A stretch of 64,000 bases of DNA, from positions 225,414-289,413 of the forward strand of contig CAKUFD010000002.1 in the NCBI GenBank assembly GCA_934647195.1, written 5' to 3'. Every line of letters starts with the position of its first letter. Position 1 is the stretch's first letter. This DNA comes from an uncultured Collinsella sp. GTDB taxonomy: Bacteria > Actinomycetota > Coriobacteriia > Coriobacteriales > Coriobacteriaceae. A program made the position numbers and the translations under genes. Under the pieces are notes generated by a model. That model made no database searches and had not been told where the DNA came from. It saw nothing but the letters and a program-made list of their open reading frames with translations. Shown here piece after piece: positions 51,793-61,482 of the stretch.

Positions 51793-53223
51793 CTAGTTAG
51801 AGGTACTCGAATCGGAGGAAGAATCTTCGGAATCGGACGAAGTGGTCTCGTCGGTTGCAGCAGAAGTCGTGGTAGCCTGAGGAACCGTGATGGTCACACG
51901 GCCAACACCAGAAGTCTTACTGTCCCAACGGACCTTATCGCCATTTTCGGTGACCTGAACATCGCTCGGGTTATCGACCGTAATTTCAATCGACTTGGTA
52001 GGAGTGTATTCGGCCTCATAGGGGCCGACCGGTGTATCGGCATACTGAGACACGCCGTCGACCTTGACTTCAATCCAAGAGGTTTTCCCTTTTGCGAGAG
52101 AAATCTTGACGACTTTCTGGCTCGCGGTAGCCGTTGAGGAATCCGTCTTGTTGGCACTATCGTCAGAATCGGTACTCGAATCATCGGAGACATCGTCACC
52201 AGAAGAATCGGCATCTGAACCAGTCGTGGCAGACGAAGTCGTATCGGTCTTTTTCTTTGTAGTGGTAGAAGAAGACTTAGAGCTCGAGCCCGCCTCGACC
52301 GTTGCCGCCGGAAGCGAAGAGACAGTTTGATTCGATCGCGATGTACACCCACGAATCAAAGAGACCAACAGCACGATGATAAGCAGCGCCGCAACGCCAA
52401 GCACAGCCATCAACATCCGTGGATTGGCCATAAGAACCTCGAGTGGAGATGACGGGCGCCTCTCGTAACCACGGCGTTGGCCGCGCCCGTAATCAGAACG
52501 CGAAGAAGATCCTGTTGAGCCGTAGCCGCGACGACCATTGGATGCTGCACCCCTTCCCTGGCCTCGTTGATTGAGGGAACGAGGGTCACGATTGCGTCCA
52601 GCAGAACGTTGCAATCCGGAACGTTGCCCACGAGAGCGAGACGAATTGGAGGGATGAGCCCCGGAACGAGAGCTGACGGGGATACGGGCCGTTACCGAAG
52701 GATCCGAGGGATGACCCTCACGCTCGCCATAGCCAGATGAGCCCGAAGCCGGAAGCGCACGCCTGCGTCGACTATTTCCACCTACGCGAAGAGATTGATG
52801 CCCCGTCGTCGTATCGGAAACATATCCTGCCTGCGGCGGACGCTGAGCAAAACGCGAAGACGAAGAGGTGGGCGCAGGAGAGCCGTCGACAATCATGAAA
52901 CGCGTGGACGCGGGATTACTCCTTGTGGAGACAAGCGCGGGAGGCTCATGATAGGAACCCGCACGCCCTTCATCAGAGTTCTCAAAAATATAAAGCTCAT
53001 CGAAATACGCGTTGACGACGTCGCGCGGATTAAGGCCCAAAAATCGCGCATAACTCGAAATCATGCCCTGCGCATATCCGCGTGGCGGCATAGAGGCAAA
53101 GTCCCCGTTCTCGAAAAACTCGATGATCTGAGGACGGATCTTGATGGTATTGGCAACTTGCTGAATGGAGAGACCCAGCGAGCGACGACGCTCGCGAAGC
53201 ATCCCTCCAAATCGACTCGACAT
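51793..53223 (-). CDS. RodZ-like HTH membrane protein
   Basis: 476 aa. Cytoplasmic HTH_25 domain (about 5-75: FGGMLRERRRSLGLSIQQVANTIKIRPQIIEFFENGDFASMPPRGYAQGMISSYARFLGL). A very Arg/Ser/Gly-rich basic linker (about 130-260) follows. One membrane helix (MLMAVLGVAALLIIVLLVSLI) leads to a Ser/Asp/Thr-rich external spacer, then a DUF4115 domain (KISLAKGKTSWIEVKVDGVSQYADTPVGPYEAEYTP). RodZ links MreB to the wall machinery, but no mreB is in view. The gene abuts ftsK by 1 base. Confidence 0.87.
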   Translation of the reverse strand: MSSRFGGMLRERRRSLGLSIQQVANTIKIRPQIIEFFENGDFASMPPRGYAQGMISSYARFLGLNPRDVVNAYFDELYIFENSDEGRAGSYHEPPALVSTRSNPASTRFMIVDGSPAPTSSSSRFAQRPPQAGYVSDTTTGHQSLRVGGNSRRRRALPASGSSGYGEREGHPSDPSVTARIPVSSRSGAHPSNSSRSRGQRSGLQRSAGRNRDPRSLNQRGQGRGAASNGRRGYGSTGSSSRSDYGRGQRRGYERRPSSPLEVLMANPRMLMAVLGVAALLIIVLLVSLIRGCTSRSNQTVSSLPAATVEAGSSSKSSSTTTKKKTDTTSSATTGSDADSSGDDVSDDSSTDSDDSANKTDSSTATASQKVVKISLAKGKTSWIEVKVDGVSQYADTPVGPYEAEYTPTKSIEITVDNPSDVQVTENGDKVRWDSKTSGVGRVTITVPQATTTSAATDETTSSDSEDSSSDSSTSN

Positions 53224-56018
53224 TAGAAGCCCTCCAAATCAGTGTCCATGCTCATGCGAGCTTCGACCGATTCAAGTTCGGCAAGACCTTCCTCATCGAG
53301 AAGGACCTCACGCGGTTTAGACCCATCGGGGGGACCGACAACGCCTTTTTCTTCAAGCATATCCATGATACGACCCGCGCGGGCATAACCGACCTTAAGC
53401 CTGCGCTGGAGTCCCGAGGTAGAACCCAGCTGAGACTCAACGACAATATGCGCCGCCTCCCAAATAAGCGGATCGTCATCAGACGGCTCATGAGAGGCAC
53501 CGCCCACCACGGCCGCCGGTGTCACAGCAGAAAGAATCTCCTCGTGATAATCGGCCTCGCCCTGGCTCTTAACGAACTCGACAACCTGATTGATCTCGTC
53601 ATCGGACACAAAGCAGCCCTGGATACGCTTAGGCTTGCCCCAGTCGACCTTGGAAAAGAGCATGTCGCCATAACCGGTGAGCTTCTCGGCACCCGTCTGG
53701 TCGATGATGACGCGCGAATCGATACCGGTCGCCACGTTAAAGGCGATTCGGTTTGTGATATTGGCCTTGATGAGACCGGTGACGACATTTGACGAAGGCC
53801 GCTGCGTAGCCACGATGAGGTGAATACCAGCAGCACGTCCAAGCTGGGCGATACGGACGATGGACGCCTCGACATCTTTTCCGGCGACCATCATGAGGTC
53901 GGAGAGCTCGTCGATGATGATAACGAGATACGGCATCTTGGCAGGTGGATTGTCGTAGTGCTCAAATTCACCCGCAGCCTGCTTCTCGTTAAACGTCGAA
54001 ATCTTGCGAACACCGATGCGCTCGAAGACCTTAAGGCGACGCTCCATCTCGGAAACAGCCCACTGAAGGGCGCTCGCAGCTTGCTTGGGCTCGGTCACAA
54101 CAGGGACGTACAGATGCGGCAGGCCGTTATAACCCGCAAGCTCAACGCGCTTGGGGTCGACCATGATCAAACGAACATCCTCGGGGAACGTTCGCATGAG
54201 CAAGCTCATGACAATAGAGTTGATCATGACGGACTTACCGGAACCGGTCGTACCCGCGATAAGTAGGTGCGGCATCTTGGCAAGGTCGGCCACGATAGGA
54301 GCGCCCTCGGCATCTCGGCCGATAGCAAGCTCAAGAGGGCCGCCGGTGACATACGGCAACACATCGCCCAAGTTGACATTCTGGCGCGTCCGGTTGGGAA
54401 TCTCGATACCCACCAGCGACGTCCCCGGAACGGGAGCAAAGATACGAACCGCAGTAGATGCGAGCGAAAGAGCGATATCGTCTTCCAGATTCGAGATGCG
54501 GCTCACGCGCTCGCCCTCACCGGGCTGCACCTTGAAGGTTGTAACCGTAGGGCCGGAAATCCATCCGACAACACGAGAATGGAGACCAAACTCGTTAAGG
54601 GTAGACTGAAGCGCCGCCGCAGTCTGCTCGAGCTCCTTCGCCGAAGAAGCGGAGGTCGCAGACGCAGGGTTATGCCTCAGAATGGATACCGAGGGAAGCT
54701 GACGCTCGCCATCGGCGACGGCATCGGCATCGGAAGACACAGAGGCCTCCCGGCTTGCCGGAGCAGAAGCAGACGATTTTGCAGCGGCTTTCACGGCCGG
54801 CTTAGCTACAGCAGTCTCCCTCTCAGAAGGAGACTGAGACAAAGAACCCTGGGGGACAGCAGTGCCTGCAGCCATCAAGAAATCGGGAATGGGCTTGCTT
54901 CTCTCAGGAGTCACGACAGTGGCAACGGAAGGCGCAGCGACATCGGCAGGAGCCGAGGCGGTTTCGCCGTGCTGCTCGCAAGACTTATCAGACTTTGAAG
55001 CATCCTCGAGCTCCACGGCAGCGCCCGATATCACATCAAGAGCCGTCATGGGGGCGATTGGCGACGCGGGCGCGGGCGGCATAGCCTCGACCTCGTCGGC
55101 AACATCGACAAAACGCTCTTTTACGGGAATAAGCGTCGTTTGAGCACGTTCCGCAGCGAGCTGTTCAGACAAATCGACGAAGGGATCCTCATCCGCATCG
55201 TCAGGTTCGTCGGCAAGCAGCGTAGTCTTAGAGCGATCACCCAGGAAGGTCGTCTCGGCGGTGCCAGCCGCGTCAAAGAGCTTCGATGCAGGGCCCGCCC
55301 CATGCGCTGCGGCTCCCCCACGACCAGGGACGGCCACGGAAGGGCGCTGTGCTGCGTCGGCATCGCCCCAGGGAGTCTCGTTAGCATCGATGTGTTTGCG
55401 CTGGACAAACTCCTGCGCACGCTCAGAGGCACCACGCACGAGAGAGCTGATCGAGAAGCCCAGGATAACAAAGCCAAGAATCAAGAGACCGACAAGCACT
55501 ACATAGCCGATGGTCTTTCCCACCGACATCTGCAGCGCACTTGCCACAAGCGCGCCGACATAGCCGCCCGACGAGGCAAGAACCTCCGGCTCAAACATCC
55601 CCACCGTAGAAAGCGAGGTGTGCGGTGCTGCGAGGGACAACATCGAGATAATCGAGACAAAGATCAAAACTAGACCGACGCATGTCCTGGCAGGAACAGC
55701 CGTGCGATCGCGCAGGAAGACAAGAGCCGATGCGGCCAAAAGGGCAAGCGGCAGCACATATGCGCCCAGGCCGAAACCCAGGTGATAGAAAGCCGCAACA
55801 GCCTGTGTGACAGGAGCTGTCGCAGGGGTTACCACGGCGATAAACGAAGCGATGGCGACAATAGCCAAAATGACGCCCGCGATATCACGGTTCGCGCCAT
55901 CGCCTGCAAGGGATTCCGCCTCGATATAGACCTCTTCGCGCTGTTCATTTGCGCGAAGCGAGGCCTTCTTCGAAGCATTTCCCTTCGCCGTATTTGTCTT
56001 GCTGCCGGAACGAGCCAA
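53223..56018 (-). CDS. ftsK: DNA translocase FtsK/SpoIIIE
   Basis: 931 aa from TTG 56018, with GGAGGT 8 bases upstream. Four membrane helices (about residues 45-215), a long low-complexity linker, then the motor: GPTVTTFKVQPGEGERVSRISNLEDDIALSLAS, Walker A GTTGSGKSVMIN, Walker B LVIIIDELSDLMMVAG, and the C-terminal gamma winged helix (LIWEAAHIVVESQLGSTSGLQRRLKVGYARAGRIMDMLEEKGVVGP). Pumps chromosome DNA at the septum. Starts 2 bases after the RNase J stop. Confidence 0.95.
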   Translation of the reverse strand: MARSGSKTNTAKGNASKKASLRANEQREEVYIEAESLAGDGANRDIAGVILAIVAIASFIAVVTPATAPVTQAVAAFYHLGFGLGAYVLPLALLAASALVFLRDRTAVPARTCVGLVLIFVSIISMLSLAAPHTSLSTVGMFEPEVLASSGGYVGALVASALQMSVGKTIGYVVLVGLLILGFVILGFSISSLVRGASERAQEFVQRKHIDANETPWGDADAAQRPSVAVPGRGGAAAHGAGPASKLFDAAGTAETTFLGDRSKTTLLADEPDDADEDPFVDLSEQLAAERAQTTLIPVKERFVDVADEVEAMPPAPASPIAPMTALDVISGAAVELEDASKSDKSCEQHGETASAPADVAAPSVATVVTPERSKPIPDFLMAAGTAVPQGSLSQSPSERETAVAKPAVKAAAKSSASAPASREASVSSDADAVADGERQLPSVSILRHNPASATSASSAKELEQTAAALQSTLNEFGLHSRVVGWISGPTVTTFKVQPGEGERVSRISNLEDDIALSLASTAVRIFAPVPGTSLVGIEIPNRTRQNVNLGDVLPYVTGGPLELAIGRDAEGAPIVADLAKMPHLLIAGTTGSGKSVMINSIVMSLLMRTFPEDVRLIMVDPKRVELAGYNGLPHLYVPVVTEPKQAASALQWAVSEMERRLKVFERIGVRKISTFNEKQAAGEFEHYDNPPAKMPYLVIIIDELSDLMMVAGKDVEASIVRIAQLGRAAGIHLIVATQRPSSNVVTGLIKANITNRIAFNVATGIDSRVIIDQTGAEKLTGYGDMLFSKVDWGKPKRIQGCFVSDDEINQVVEFVKSQGEADYHEEILSAVTPAAVVGGASHEPSDDDPLIWEAAHIVVESQLGSTSGLQRRLKVGYARAGRIMDMLEEKGVVGPPDGSKPREVLLDEEGLAELESVEARMSMDTDLEGF

Positions 56019-56019
56019 C

Positions 56020-57696
56020 CTAGACCTCCATGACAACCGGAATGATCATCGGACGGGTCTTGGTACGATTCCAGATGAAGTTGGAAATGGAGTCGCGAAC
56101 AGCCTTGCGAAGCGCGTCGGTACCGCTGCTCGTGAAATTAAACGAGCCCTTCTCAACCATCTTCAAAATGGCATCGGTGGCATCAGCGGTAAATTCGTCG
56201 TCGATTGTGAACGAGACGCCGCGAGCGGAAAGCTCGACGCCCTCGATCCTCTTATGCTTTTGCGACATGGTGGCAACAATGGTGACCATACCGTCGTTAG
56301 CAAGCTTCTGGCGATCGCGCAGGACGATGGGGTCGGTATCGCCGATACGAAGGCCGTCGACGTACACGACGCCAGACTCAACAGAACGGCCACGTTTGAC
56401 CTTACCGTCGCGCATTTCGAGCGTATCGCCATTGTCCATAATGAAAATGCGCTCCTCGGGGATGCCCATTTTCCTTGCGATACCGGCATGGGCGCGCAGG
56501 TGAACCGCCTCGCCATGAACAGGCATGAAATAGCTGGGATGCGTCATGGCAAGCATGAGTTTGAGCTCCTCCTGGCTACCATGACCGGAAACATGAACCA
56601 GACGGCGAGACTTGTCGTAAACATCGCAGCCAAGCTTAGCTAGGCTGTTGATGACCTGTTGAACGGCCTTTTCGTTGCCAGGAACGGGAGTGGCCGAAAT
56701 GATAACGGTGTCGCCCTCGTGGATAGAGAGCGTCTTATGCTCGCCGTTTGCCATACGGGAAAGCGCGGAAAGCGGTTCACCCTGAGAACCAGTGCACATC
56801 ACAAGGACCTGACGATCGGGCACGCCGGAAAGCTCATAGGCATCGATGAGGTCTTTCTCCTCGATATCCAGATAGCCGAGCTCACGAGCGACGCGCGTGT
56901 TCGTGAGCATGGAGCGCCCCGTCACCACGATCTTTCGGCGGCAGGCACGAGCGGCATTGCAGATCTGCTGCAAACGATGGATATGGCTGGAGAAGGAAGC
57001 TACGAACACGCGACCCTTGGCATTCTTGATGACCTCATAGAGAGAGGGCCCGACCTCGGCCTCGGACTTCGTAAATCCAGGGACGGTAGCGTTGGTCGAA
57101 TCTGAAAGAAGCAGGTCGATGCCGCTTTTGGCAAAACGGGTAATAGCGCCGTAATTGGGCCTGACACCGTCGATGGGCGTCTGATCGAGTTTGAAGTCTC
57201 CCGTATGGAGCACGGTTCCTTGCGGAGTCTTGATAAAGACGCCGAGGGCACCCGGAATCGAGTGTGTCATAGAGAAGAAATCGATTGTCATGCAGCCCAG
57301 CGTGATATGGGATCCGTCACTCACCTCACGGAACTTGGGCGCGCGAATGCGGAACTCAGAGAGCTTACCCTCTACAAAGCCCAAGGTAAGCTTGCTGGAG
57401 AAAATGGGAACCTTGTTGTTGAGGTCCTGCAGCAGATATGGCAAAGAACCGGTGTGGTCCTCGTGACCATGGGTGATGATGATGCCACGAAGTTTGTCCT
57501 CATTTTCAAGGACATAGGTGTAATCAGGGAGAACAAGGTCGATACCGGGCTGGGAATCGTCGGGGAACATCAGGCCTGCATCGACGAGAACCATGTCGGA
57601 ACCGCACTCGAAAACGGTCATGTTCTTGCCGATACCGTCAAGGCCGCCCAAGGGAATGATCTTGAGCGGAGCAGCATTCTTTTTTGTTGTCGTCAT
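56020..57696 (-). CDS. rnj: Ribonuclease J
   Basis: 558 aa from ATG 57696 (MTTTKKNAAPLKIIPLGGLDGIGKNM), preceded by AAGGATTTCGC. Metallo-beta-lactamase core with HGHEDHTG, and beta-CASP motifs (VFVASFSSHIHRLQQI, VLVMCTGSQGEPLSALSRMANGEH). The C-terminal domain (HLRAHAGIARKMGIPEERIFIMDNGD...) follows. 5'-3' exo- and endonuclease of mRNA decay and rRNA maturation. The frame is open 45 codons upstream but there is no ribosome site there. Confidence 0.95.
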   Translation of the reverse strand: MTTTKKNAAPLKIIPLGGLDGIGKNMTVFECGSDMVLVDAGLMFPDDSQPGIDLVLPDYTYVLENEDKLRGIIITHGHEDHTGSLPYLLQDLNNKVPIFSSKLTLGFVEGKLSEFRIRAPKFREVSDGSHITLGCMTIDFFSMTHSIPGALGVFIKTPQGTVLHTGDFKLDQTPIDGVRPNYGAITRFAKSGIDLLLSDSTNATVPGFTKSEAEVGPSLYEVIKNAKGRVFVASFSSHIHRLQQICNAARACRRKIVVTGRSMLTNTRVARELGYLDIEEKDLIDAYELSGVPDRQVLVMCTGSQGEPLSALSRMANGEHKTLSIHEGDTVIISATPVPGNEKAVQQVINSLAKLGCDVYDKSRRLVHVSGHGSQEELKLMLAMTHPSYFMPVHGEAVHLRAHAGIARKMGIPEERIFIMDNGDTLEMRDGKVKRGRSVESGVVYVDGLRIGDTDPIVLRDRQKLANDGMVTIVATMSQKHKRIEGVELSARGVSFTIDDEFTADATDAILKMVEKGSFNFTSSGTDALRKAVRDSISNFIWNRTKTRPMIIPVVMEV

Positions 57697-57867
57697 GTGG
57701 TTTGCGAAATCCTTTCTTCGGAAACGAAATAAAAACTCGACGGCGTCGCCGTCGTACCTTGCAGATGAAAACTGAATGAGAAAAAGAAGCGAAGTCGACA
57801 TTTCAGTATACCAACAGGCAGGCGCTTTCATGCCTCATACACCACATTGCTATATGAACTGTTCAAC

Positions 57868-57896
57868 AAAAAAGGCATCCGCACATGGCGGATGCC
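57868..57896 (-). terminator. pnp terminator
   Basis: On the - strand the stem GGCATCCGC / GCGGATGCC (5-base loop) is followed by TTTTTT. Confidence 0.88.
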
Positions 57897-57921
57897 CTAA
57901 ATAAATCGTATAGAGGACTAC

Positions 57922-60168
57922 TTACTCAGCCTCATGATGACGACGCGGGGCACGGCCCTGACCATGGTCGCCAGGAGCGCGACGTGCACGTCCGCCCTCG
58001 CGATCGCGACGCTGGCGCGCGGGACGGTCGGAACGCTCACGGCGCTCGCCATGCGAGGGTGCAGAGCCCTCAGGAGCCTCGGGCTTATCGATGCGGTCGA
58101 GCGAGATCTTGCCGCGCTCATCAACCTCGAGCACGCGAACCTTAACCTCGTCACCCACGTTGAGGACATCCTCAACCTTATCGACGCGACCCTGGGCGAC
58201 ACGAGAGATGTGAAGCAGGCCGTCCTTGCCCGGAAGCAGGGAGACGAAGGCGCCGAACGGCTGAATGGAGACAACGCGACCGGTGTACTCCTCGCCGGGC
58301 TCGGGAACCTTGATGATGAGCTTGATGCGCTCGACAGCGGCATCGACGGAGTCGCCCGTACCGCCAACATAGACGGTACCGTCCTCCTGGATGTCCACGG
58401 AAGCGCCGGTCTCATCCTGGATACCGCGGATAACCTTGCCGCCGCTACCGATGACGTCGCGAATCTTGTCGACAGGAACCTGCAGGGAAACGATGCGCGG
58501 AGCGGTGGGGCGGGTCTCGTGGCGAGGCTCAGGGATGACCTGAAGCATCTTATCGAGAATGAACGCACGGCCCTCCTTGGCCTGCTCGAGTGCGCGGCGC
58601 AGGATGTCGAAGGTCAGGCCGGTAGCCTTGTTGTCCATCTGGAGAGCGGTGATACCGCGCTCGGTACCAGTCACCTTAAAGTCCATGTCGCCCAGGAAGT
58701 CCTCGATACCCTGAATGTCGGAGAGGACAACGGTCTTGCCCTCCTCCTGGATCAGGCCCATAGCGATACCGGAAACGGGGCGCTTCAGGGGCACGCCGCC
58801 ATCCATAAGGGCAAGACAGCTGCCGCAGGTGGAAGCCATGGAGGAGGAGCCGTTGGACTCCATAACCTCGGAGACCACGCGAATAGCGTAAGGGAACTCA
58901 TTCTCATCGGGCAGAACAGGGATCAAAGCGCGCTCGGCAAGGTTGCCGTGGCCGATCTCACGACGCTTGGGGCTGCCGATGCGACCGGTCTCGCCCGTGC
59001 AGAAGGGCGGGAAGTTGTAATGGTGCATATAGCGCTTACCCTCAACAGGCTCGATGGTATCGAGACGCTGGCCCTCGTTGAGCATGCCGAGCGACAGCAC
59101 GGAGAGGACCTGGGTCTGACCGCGCTGGAACAGGCCCGAGCCATGAACGAGGGGCAGGTAATTGTCCTTGACCATAATGGGACGGATCTCGTCGGCAGCG
59201 CGACCGTCGACACGCTCGCCGGTCTCGACGACCATGGTGCGCATAGCCTGCTTCTCGAGCTTCTTGAGGTTGACGGGAATCTCGCGCTCCCACTCAAGCT
59301 GCTCCTCCTCGGTGAACTCGGCAACGATGGCCTGCTTTACCGCATCGACCTTGGCCATACGGGAGAGCTTATCGGCGTCGCACAGAGCAGCTGCCATCTC
59401 GTCATAGTGAGCGAAGATGCGGTCATGCACCTCGGCGACGGGCTCGTCGAGCGGATACTCCTTCTTGACGATGGCGCCGTTGACGCGCTCGTACTCCTCG
59501 ACAAACTCGAGCTGGGCATCGCAGAACGCACCGAGGGCCTCCTGGCCAAACTGCATAGCGGCCAGCATGTCCTCCTCGGTAACCTCGTCGGCGCCGGCCT
59601 CGACCATCGAGATGAAGTCGCGGGTACCGCCGAGCTCGAGGTCGAGATCGGAATTCTCGCGCTCTTCATAGGTGGGGTTGACCAGGAACTCGCCGGTCTC
59701 GCGATCGCGGCCGATGCGCACGCATGCGAGCGGGCCCTCGAAGGGCACGCCACCGAGCGAAAGGGCCAAGGATGCACCCATGACACAGATGACATCACAG
59801 GGATTGGACTGGTCGGCCACAAGAGAGGTGGCGACGACCTGGACTTCGTTGCGGAAACCATCAGGGAAGCTCGGACGCAGAGGGCGGTCGATCATGCGAG
59901 CGGTAAGCGTAGCCTTCTCACTCGGACGACCCTCGCGCTTGAGGTAGCCGCCGGGAATGCGACCGGCAGCATACATCTTCTCGTTGAAATCGACGGTGAG
60001 CGGGAAGAAGTCGTAGTTCTTGCGCTCCTTGGACACCACAGCCGTAAGCAGTACGGTGGTGTCGCCCTGCTTGATGAGGGCAGCACCGGTCGCCTGCTTG
60101 GCGAGCTCGCCGGCTTCGAACGTGTACGTCTTGCCATACAGCTCAAACGTCTTAGATACCAATGCCAT
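57922..60168 (-). CDS. pnp: Polyribonucleotide nucleotidyltransferase
   Basis: 748 aa from ATG 60168 (MALVSKTFELYGKTYTFEAGELAKQATGA), with AAGGAGAAAT 2-11 bases upstream. Two RNase PH domains (KREGRPSEKATLTARMIDRPLRPSFP..., KRREIGHGNLAERALIPVLP, ESNGSSSMASTCGSCLALMDGG). KH (DVIGSGGKVIRGIQDETGASVDIQEDG) and S1 (GEEYTGRVVSIQPFGAFVSLLPGKDGLLHIS) follow. The Arg/Gly-rich tail (SDRPARQRRDREGGRARRAPGDHG) is an RNA-binding extension. 3'-5' phosphorolytic RNA decay. Usually preceded by rpsO, which is not here. Confidence 0.97.
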   Translation of the reverse strand: MALVSKTFELYGKTYTFEAGELAKQATGAALIKQGDTTVLLTAVVSKERKNYDFFPLTVDFNEKMYAAGRIPGGYLKREGRPSEKATLTARMIDRPLRPSFPDGFRNEVQVVATSLVADQSNPCDVICVMGASLALSLGGVPFEGPLACVRIGRDRETGEFLVNPTYEERENSDLDLELGGTRDFISMVEAGADEVTEEDMLAAMQFGQEALGAFCDAQLEFVEEYERVNGAIVKKEYPLDEPVAEVHDRIFAHYDEMAAALCDADKLSRMAKVDAVKQAIVAEFTEEEQLEWEREIPVNLKKLEKQAMRTMVVETGERVDGRAADEIRPIMVKDNYLPLVHGSGLFQRGQTQVLSVLSLGMLNEGQRLDTIEPVEGKRYMHHYNFPPFCTGETGRIGSPKRREIGHGNLAERALIPVLPDENEFPYAIRVVSEVMESNGSSSMASTCGSCLALMDGGVPLKRPVSGIAMGLIQEEGKTVVLSDIQGIEDFLGDMDFKVTGTERGITALQMDNKATGLTFDILRRALEQAKEGRAFILDKMLQVIPEPRHETRPTAPRIVSLQVPVDKIRDVIGSGGKVIRGIQDETGASVDIQEDGTVYVGGTGDSVDAAVERIKLIIKVPEPGEEYTGRVVSIQPFGAFVSLLPGKDGLLHISRVAQGRVDKVEDVLNVGDEVKVRVLEVDERGKISLDRIDKPEAPEGSAPSHGERRERSDRPARQRRDREGGRARRAPGDHGQGRAPRRHHEAE

Positions 60169-60270
60169 TATTTCTCCTTCATCTCCGTGAGCCACGTTGC
60201 CCACGGGACAATCATGTCGAACCCCTATGGTTCGACAGCGTAAGAGCCGACGTGCGCCGGCTCCTCACAC

Positions 60271-60300
60271 AAAAAGGAGCGCACCGGAAGGTACGCTCCT
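60271..60300 (-). terminator. Terminator upstream of pnp
   Basis: On the - strand AGGAGCG / CGCTCCT is followed by TTTTT. It lies 100 bases before pnp and would end transcription of whatever stood upstream (normally rpsO), or act as an attenuator. Confidence 0.7.
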
Positions 60301-60447
60301 CACATGCACAACCCTACTGGATGTTGAGGAAACGTCCGCGCCTATAGTAGCGTAAGGCCCTCCACCTGCACAGATGATTTCCCCAAGATTCCAAAAGTAC
60401 CTGTTTTCCACAACATAAGGACACGCTAAGGACATTCCCCGGCACAG
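60301..60447. other. Junction between pnp region and prophage 2 (no gene seen)
   Basis: About 147 bases with no frame or tRNA. It contains direct repeats AAGGACA-CGCTA-AGGACA near 60416-60433 (short) and should include or adjoin the left attachment site of prophage 2, which I cannot locate without the other end. Confidence 0.4.
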
Positions 60448-60477
60448 AAAAAGCCCTCCCGGCCGGAGCCGGGAGGG
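60448..60477 (-). terminator. Terminator after the prophage 2 amidase
   Basis: On the - strand the 10-bp stem CCCTCCCGGC / GCCGGGAGGG is followed by CTTTTT. Confidence 0.85.
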
Positions 60478-60503
60478 TGAGAGAAGGAGACGTTTTATCG
60501 GGT

Positions 60504-61382
60504 CTAGACCGTGTGGTTGCTCGCGAGGTGCAGGGCGTGGATATGGCTGTCGGTATCCTTCCCGAGGATGCCGTCTACCTCGATGCCGAAGCCCTCCTGG
60601 ATGCGCTTCACCATGACGTCGTGCGCGGTCTTGGACATGATGCCCCAGATGCCGTCCGGCATGGTGCCGATGACCTTCTGGGTGTACTCCACGCCGTAGG
60701 GGAACTGCGTGCCGTGGTACATGCTTGCCATCTGGACCGCGCCCACGCGCGCGCCCGTGTCAGGTCCCCAGATGTTGTCGGCCGTCGCGCCCACGATTCG
60801 CTGGAGCCATCGGCAGTCGGCGTGCTTGGGGGCCGTGCCGGACGGTGCGCTCGGCTTGGCCGCCGGGGCGCTGCCGCCCTTGGCCATGGCGTCGTACCAC
60901 TCCTGCGCGCGCTTCATGTAAGCGTCCTTCTGGGAGCTGGCGAGGGAAGCAGGGCAGGCCGTGGCGCTGAAGTGGCTGTGCAGGAAGACGTTCTTTCCCC
61001 ATGCCGGGCGGCCGAGGCCGTAGGCGAGGCAGAGCGCGGCCACGAGGTGCGCGCCGGACTCGAGGCACTTGTCCGAGATGCGCCAGGGATCGGAGCTGAT
61101 GTCGGCGTGCTCGATGTTGATGCTTCGGCAGTTGGCGTCGAAGTCGCCCAGCGCCCACGCGGTATCGCAGTCATGGACGAGCTGCCCGACGATGCCGTCG
61201 GACTGGACCTGGTAGTGGGCCGAGGCCTGCCTGGACTGCCAGACGTTCCAGCAGCCCTGAACGCTCAAGTTGCCCGCGTTGTGGTGGATTCCGATGTACT
61301 GGATCTTGCGTCCGCGTCTGCCGGGCGTGTAGTGCTTGTTCAGCCACTTGTCGATGTCGGCGTGAAGGTTTTTGAAGTCCAT
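60504..61382 (-). CDS. Endolysin: N-acetylmuramoyl-L-alanine amidase with peptidoglycan-binding tail
   Basis: 292 aa. The Amidase_2/PGRP domain (about 1-155) has zinc ligands visible in YIGIHHNAGN (H33/H34), HSHF (H137) and the TACPASL motif (C143). A Lys/Pro/Ala linker leads to two peptidoglycan-binding-like repeats (LQRIVGATADNIWGPDTGARV, about 195-215; IGTMPDGIWGIMSKTAHDV, about 240-258). Cleaves between MurNAc and L-Ala at lysis. ATG 61382 is preceded by GGGGGAGGAGG. Confidence 0.9.
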   Translation of the reverse strand: MDFKNLHADIDKWLNKHYTPGRRGRKIQYIGIHHNAGNLSVQGCWNVWQSRQASAHYQVQSDGIVGQLVHDCDTAWALGDFDANCRSINIEHADISSDPWRISDKCLESGAHLVAALCLAYGLGRPAWGKNVFLHSHFSATACPASLASSQKDAYMKRAQEWYDAMAKGGSAPAAKPSAPSGTAPKHADCRWLQRIVGATADNIWGPDTGARVGAVQMASMYHGTQFPYGVEYTQKVIGTMPDGIWGIMSKTAHDVMVKRIQEGFGIEVDGILGKDTDSHIHALHLASNHTV

Positions 61383-61383
61383 G

Positions 61384-61482
61384 CTAGTCCTCCTCCCCCT
61401 TGCATCCGTCCAGGTGCCCGAGCGTCTCCTCGCTCAGGCTCTCGCCGGTGTCGTCCACCGGCAGCGTCTTCTCTTCGCTCAT
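61384..61482 (-). CDS. 32-aa acidic micro-protein in the lysis cassette
   Basis: Complete frame MSEEKTLPVDDTGESLSE... ending GCKGEED. The ATG overlaps the end of the holin gene and the stop lies one base before the amidase ATG, with GGGGGAGGAGG inside its own end serving the amidase. It matches in place, size and acidity the 30-aa frame of prophage 1, but not in detailed sequence. Function unknown. Confidence 0.5.
   Translation of the reverse strand: MSEEKTLPVDDTGESLSEETLGHLDGCKGEED

Noticed and set aside
57934-60243. 769-codon open frame on the + strand antisense to pnp
   Set aside because: Shadow of the strongly biased pnp codons: the opposite strand carries a full-length PNPase with all domains, and the antisense product has no recognisable fold.
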